From assembly GCF_038396675.1 (NCBI RefSeq), contig NC_088934.1:41433501-41497500 (forward strand): a stretch of 64,000 nucleotides of DNA. The letters run 5' to 3'. This document shows positions 61,663-64,000 of this stretch, one piece after another. The translations under genes and the position numbers were made by a program. The notes under the pieces are model-generated. The model worked only from the letters and a program-made list of their open reading frames with translations, had not been told where the DNA came from and made no database searches. The DNA is from Hydra vulgaris. Taxonomy: Eukaryota > Cnidaria > Hydrozoa > Anthoathecata > Hydridae. The first letter of the stretch is position 1; every line of letters begins with the position of its first letter.

Positions 61663-63985
61663 CTAGGCGCATATGCGGCAAAGCCATTGTTTATTTTTTT
61701 TAGGAATGTCAGATTTAAACAGTATACCCACACATTTAAAATGATACCATCTTGAACACAACGAACATGCGATAGAATTTTTATCGAAAGATTTAGCATC
61801 GTCTTCACAGTTTTCATGGCATACATCACACAGATATAACAATACTTTAGTTTTAGATTTTTTTAATGTTTTTTTCTTGTTATTTTTTTTTATTGGAATA
61901 ATTTCTAAACCAGTAATAGTGGTATTAATTGATTTCACAGCAATGTTTTCAGCACAATCTGATTTGATGGCAGAATTTTGATCGGTGCCTTTCAAAATTC
62001 GAATCGCCAAATGGTTTTCCCAAAAGTAAATTAAGTTCTTAATAATTTTATTCCAGTAAATGAAGTCAAAGTTAATTTTTTCTAAATAATGTCCATGGTG
62101 AGTGTAAACAAAAAACCAACCTATTTGAACGTTCTTTACTGCCATTTGGCCTTGAATTTGTGTGTAATATGTGTGATATGGCTTTAAACTCACAATGCCA
62201 TTTTTTTCAACTAAGTAATCTAGGTTTTCAACTGAAGGTTTTGTTTCACAAATGGAATGAGGACATTTGATTTCTATTATCCCATTTCCACAGCAATCAC
62301 AAAAAGTTTCTAAATCTGGAGATACTGATATATAAGGATATTTAAGGTCAATTGTCATTCCAGGATTGAAAGTTTTAAAATTTTTATGATTTTTTTTCAA
62401 AATTTTAGTAACTTCAGTTTTTGCATGTGGCTCCATTGCAATACCATGTTTGGTAGAAATAGTCTCAAATGTTTTTTGTCCCAAAATTTCATCAAAAATC
62501 TTTCTCAAGTCATATACTTCTTTTGTTTGAATTGTGTTTACTTTTGTGTAAATTTTATGAAATTTAGATGCTGTAAGCCTACCTTGGCGCTGGTCAAACC
62601 ATGTAGTAGAACTTGATTGTTGTTTTCTTTGCACATATATTGAAGATATTTGATCACTAGTCAATTTTATTTTTTGTGTAAATATATCTATGTTAGATTT
62701 AACTTCTAGGTCATTGTTCCAAATAAATTCTTTTGCAACATTTAATATGTTAGGTGGAAGTTCTGTGAATGATTGCAAATTTGAACGTTTCTGGGTACAT
62801 TCTATCAACTCGACAAAGCGACTGTTTGGCGCATGTTCTTTAATTGCATCATATAGTGTTTTTTTAATTTTTTCATGATTTTTTAATTCTAAATCTTGTT
62901 CTTTGTAAGATGGTAAAAAAGCATTAAATTTTTTCTTGTTTGCAATAGCATCTTCTTTATGACACCTTTTTCTGTAATGGTCTTTCACAAATACCAGTTC
63001 ACGTAAAGGTTTTAGTTCTAAAATTTTTTTATTTGTTTTTGGTACGTTCCATGAGCAAAGTTTATCGGTACATGTCGGTTTTGTTACTCCCGTTGAAACT
63101 GCTGCTTCTACTCTAAAAAGCAAAGCTACAACATGATTACAACTTCCCAGAAGGCCTGCTGTACATGAGCAATATGCACTGGCAATATAACCCCCTGGGT
63201 TGTCTTTTTTTACTATTGCCCATACATTATATTGTTGATCAGAAGTTTTTTGTGAAGGAGTAACTCTAGTTTTAAGCATGCAAAATTTTGAGTCTTTGTC
63301 TATACCTGACCAAAATATTTCTTTCACAAAGTCACATTTAAAATAACGAAAACCTTTGCCTTCTTTATATTCACAGTCTAATCTGTGTAAAAGATCGCTT
63401 GAAGTGTTTATTTTTTGGAGGTAGTTAGAAATATCGTTGTAATAAACAGGAGGCCATTTTAACATACCATTTTGAGATTCGCTTATCCATTCTTTTTTTT
63501 TTAATGATAAAGGATCTGGCATGACGTGTCCATCAACAATAAGTTTCTTCTTGTATTCATTTAATGACATTCTATGATGCTCTTCTGCTTCAATGTTGAC
63601 AGGAACCTTTTCTTCCCACGATGCCATAGCTCTAAAAAATATATAAACTAATATTAGAAATCATATTATCAATATTTATTGATTATATAATAAACAATTT
63701 CTTTAAAATATATTTCCTAACATAACATATATTTTTTATATTAACATATTTTCAATAATTATAATTATTGAAAATATGTTAATATATGATGAGAATATGA
63801 AAATCTGTTAATCATATATATATTTGATAATCAATTTGTCATTTATTTGAATACCAATTAAATAGATGAAAAAATAATTACCTATATACTAAAGTTTCGT
63901 GATCACCTTCAGATGATTTTTTTCTTAACGACAAAAATACTTGAAGTGCTTCAATAGACATAATTTTAAAATCTTCCAATGTCAT
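61663..63985 (-). CDS. SWIM - YqaJ nuclease - PHD protein of an ISL2EU-type element (two exons, intact)
   Basis: Exon 1 is 63882-63985 (MTLEDFKIMSIEALQVFLSL, a SAP-like helix pair). The intron is 63632-63881 (GTAATT...TTTTAG, split AGA codon). Exon 2 is 61663-63631. The total is about 690 residues with no break. Around residues 185-205 there is a SWIM zinc finger (AYCSCTAGLLGSCNH). The YqaJ/lambda-exonuclease-like domain follows: TTWFDQRQGRLTASKFHKIY, HGIAMEPHAKTEV, VSPDLETF with GIIEIKCP (the D...E-x-K catalytic signature) and YYTQIQGQMAV. The C-terminus is a PHD-type finger (CDVCHENC, CSLCSRWYHFKCVG, WLCRIC). ISL2EU transposons are known to carry such a nuclease beside the transposase, and it may process DNA ends during transposition. 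Shorter YqaJ proteins lack the SWIM and PHD parts. Any exon upstream of 63985 would be outside the window. Confidence 0.88.
63737..63786. repeat. 50-bp perfect palindrome in the YqaJ-gene intron
   Basis: Arms TATATTAACATATTTTCAAT... at 63737-63760 and the exact complement at 63763-63786, with an AT centre that is itself self-complementary, so there is no loop. Confidence 0.85.
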
Positions 63986-64000
63986 TTTGATTAAAGGTGT

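Noticed and set aside
61572..61829. Short antisense frames inside the transposase and nuclease genes (also 60472, 62386, 62690)
   Set aside because: They are shadows of long, motif-bearing frames.
61663..63627. A viral origin for the YqaJ gene
   Set aside because: The domain name recalls phage nucleases, but the splice structure and THAP-DDE_4 neighbour fit an ISL2EU transposon.

Overview
This is an AT-rich, intron-containing eukaryotic window that reads as a transposon-dense animal genome. Spliced genes, long (TA)n runs, hAT, piggyBac, P-like, CACTA-like and ISL2EU DNA transposons, CR1/Jockey-like retroelement pieces and a Death / NB-ARC / TPR immune-receptor-like locus together suggest a cnidarian, most likely Hydra. 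The organism call is an inference from protein style and base composition. No RNA gene, CRISPR array, bacterial operon or virus was recognised.

Layout. (1) 1-5.1 kb: a broken CACTA-like element on the + strand, with a TNP2-like transposase frame carrying two in-frame TAA codons, followed by a decayed multi-exon DUF4806-type partner gene. (2) About 5.49-15.74 kb and 43.39-58.05 kb: two same-orientation copies of one large repeat (about 10.2 and 14.7 kb), each with private insertions. Copy 1 carries a 0.7 kb TIR element with a captured exon and a retroelement tail. Copy 2 carries a 602-bp foldback palindrome, an unrecognised gene remnant and a DDE transposase pseudogene. Copy 1 has only a short internally deleted relic at the transposase site. 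Both copies end, on the minus strand, in a well preserved two-exon Death-domain gene start. (3) 16.8-24.2 kb: three different decayed hAT transposases and a piggyBac piece. (4) 26.9-29.3 kb: a THAP/P-element transposase pseudogene whose THAP start is occupied by a 15-bp minisatellite. (5) 29.7-35.3 kb: three reverse-transcriptase fragments and an unrecognised gene remnant. (6) 36.9-40.2 kb, minus: an NB-ARC plus about 16 kinesin-light-chain-type TPRs, in one frame broken only by stop codons. (7) 41-42.5 kb: a fourth retroelement. (8) 59.8-64 kb: an apparently intact ISL2EU-type transposon, with a spliced THAP-DDE_4 transposase (+) convergent with a spliced SWIM-YqaJ-PHD nuclease protein (-), their stop codons 23 bp apart.

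How parts relate. The ISL2EU pair is the only complete-looking mobile gene set. The Death-domain exons at 57.8-57.4 kb lie upstream on the same strand as the NB-ARC/TPR exon at 40.2 kb. The splice phases fit, so the large repeat may fill an approximately 17-kb intron of a Death-NB-ARC-TPR receptor gene, now broken by nonsense codons. Copy 1 would then be a partial duplication carrying the Death exons without a receptor body. Everything else is decayed transposons, short tandem arrays and unannotated AT-rich spacer.
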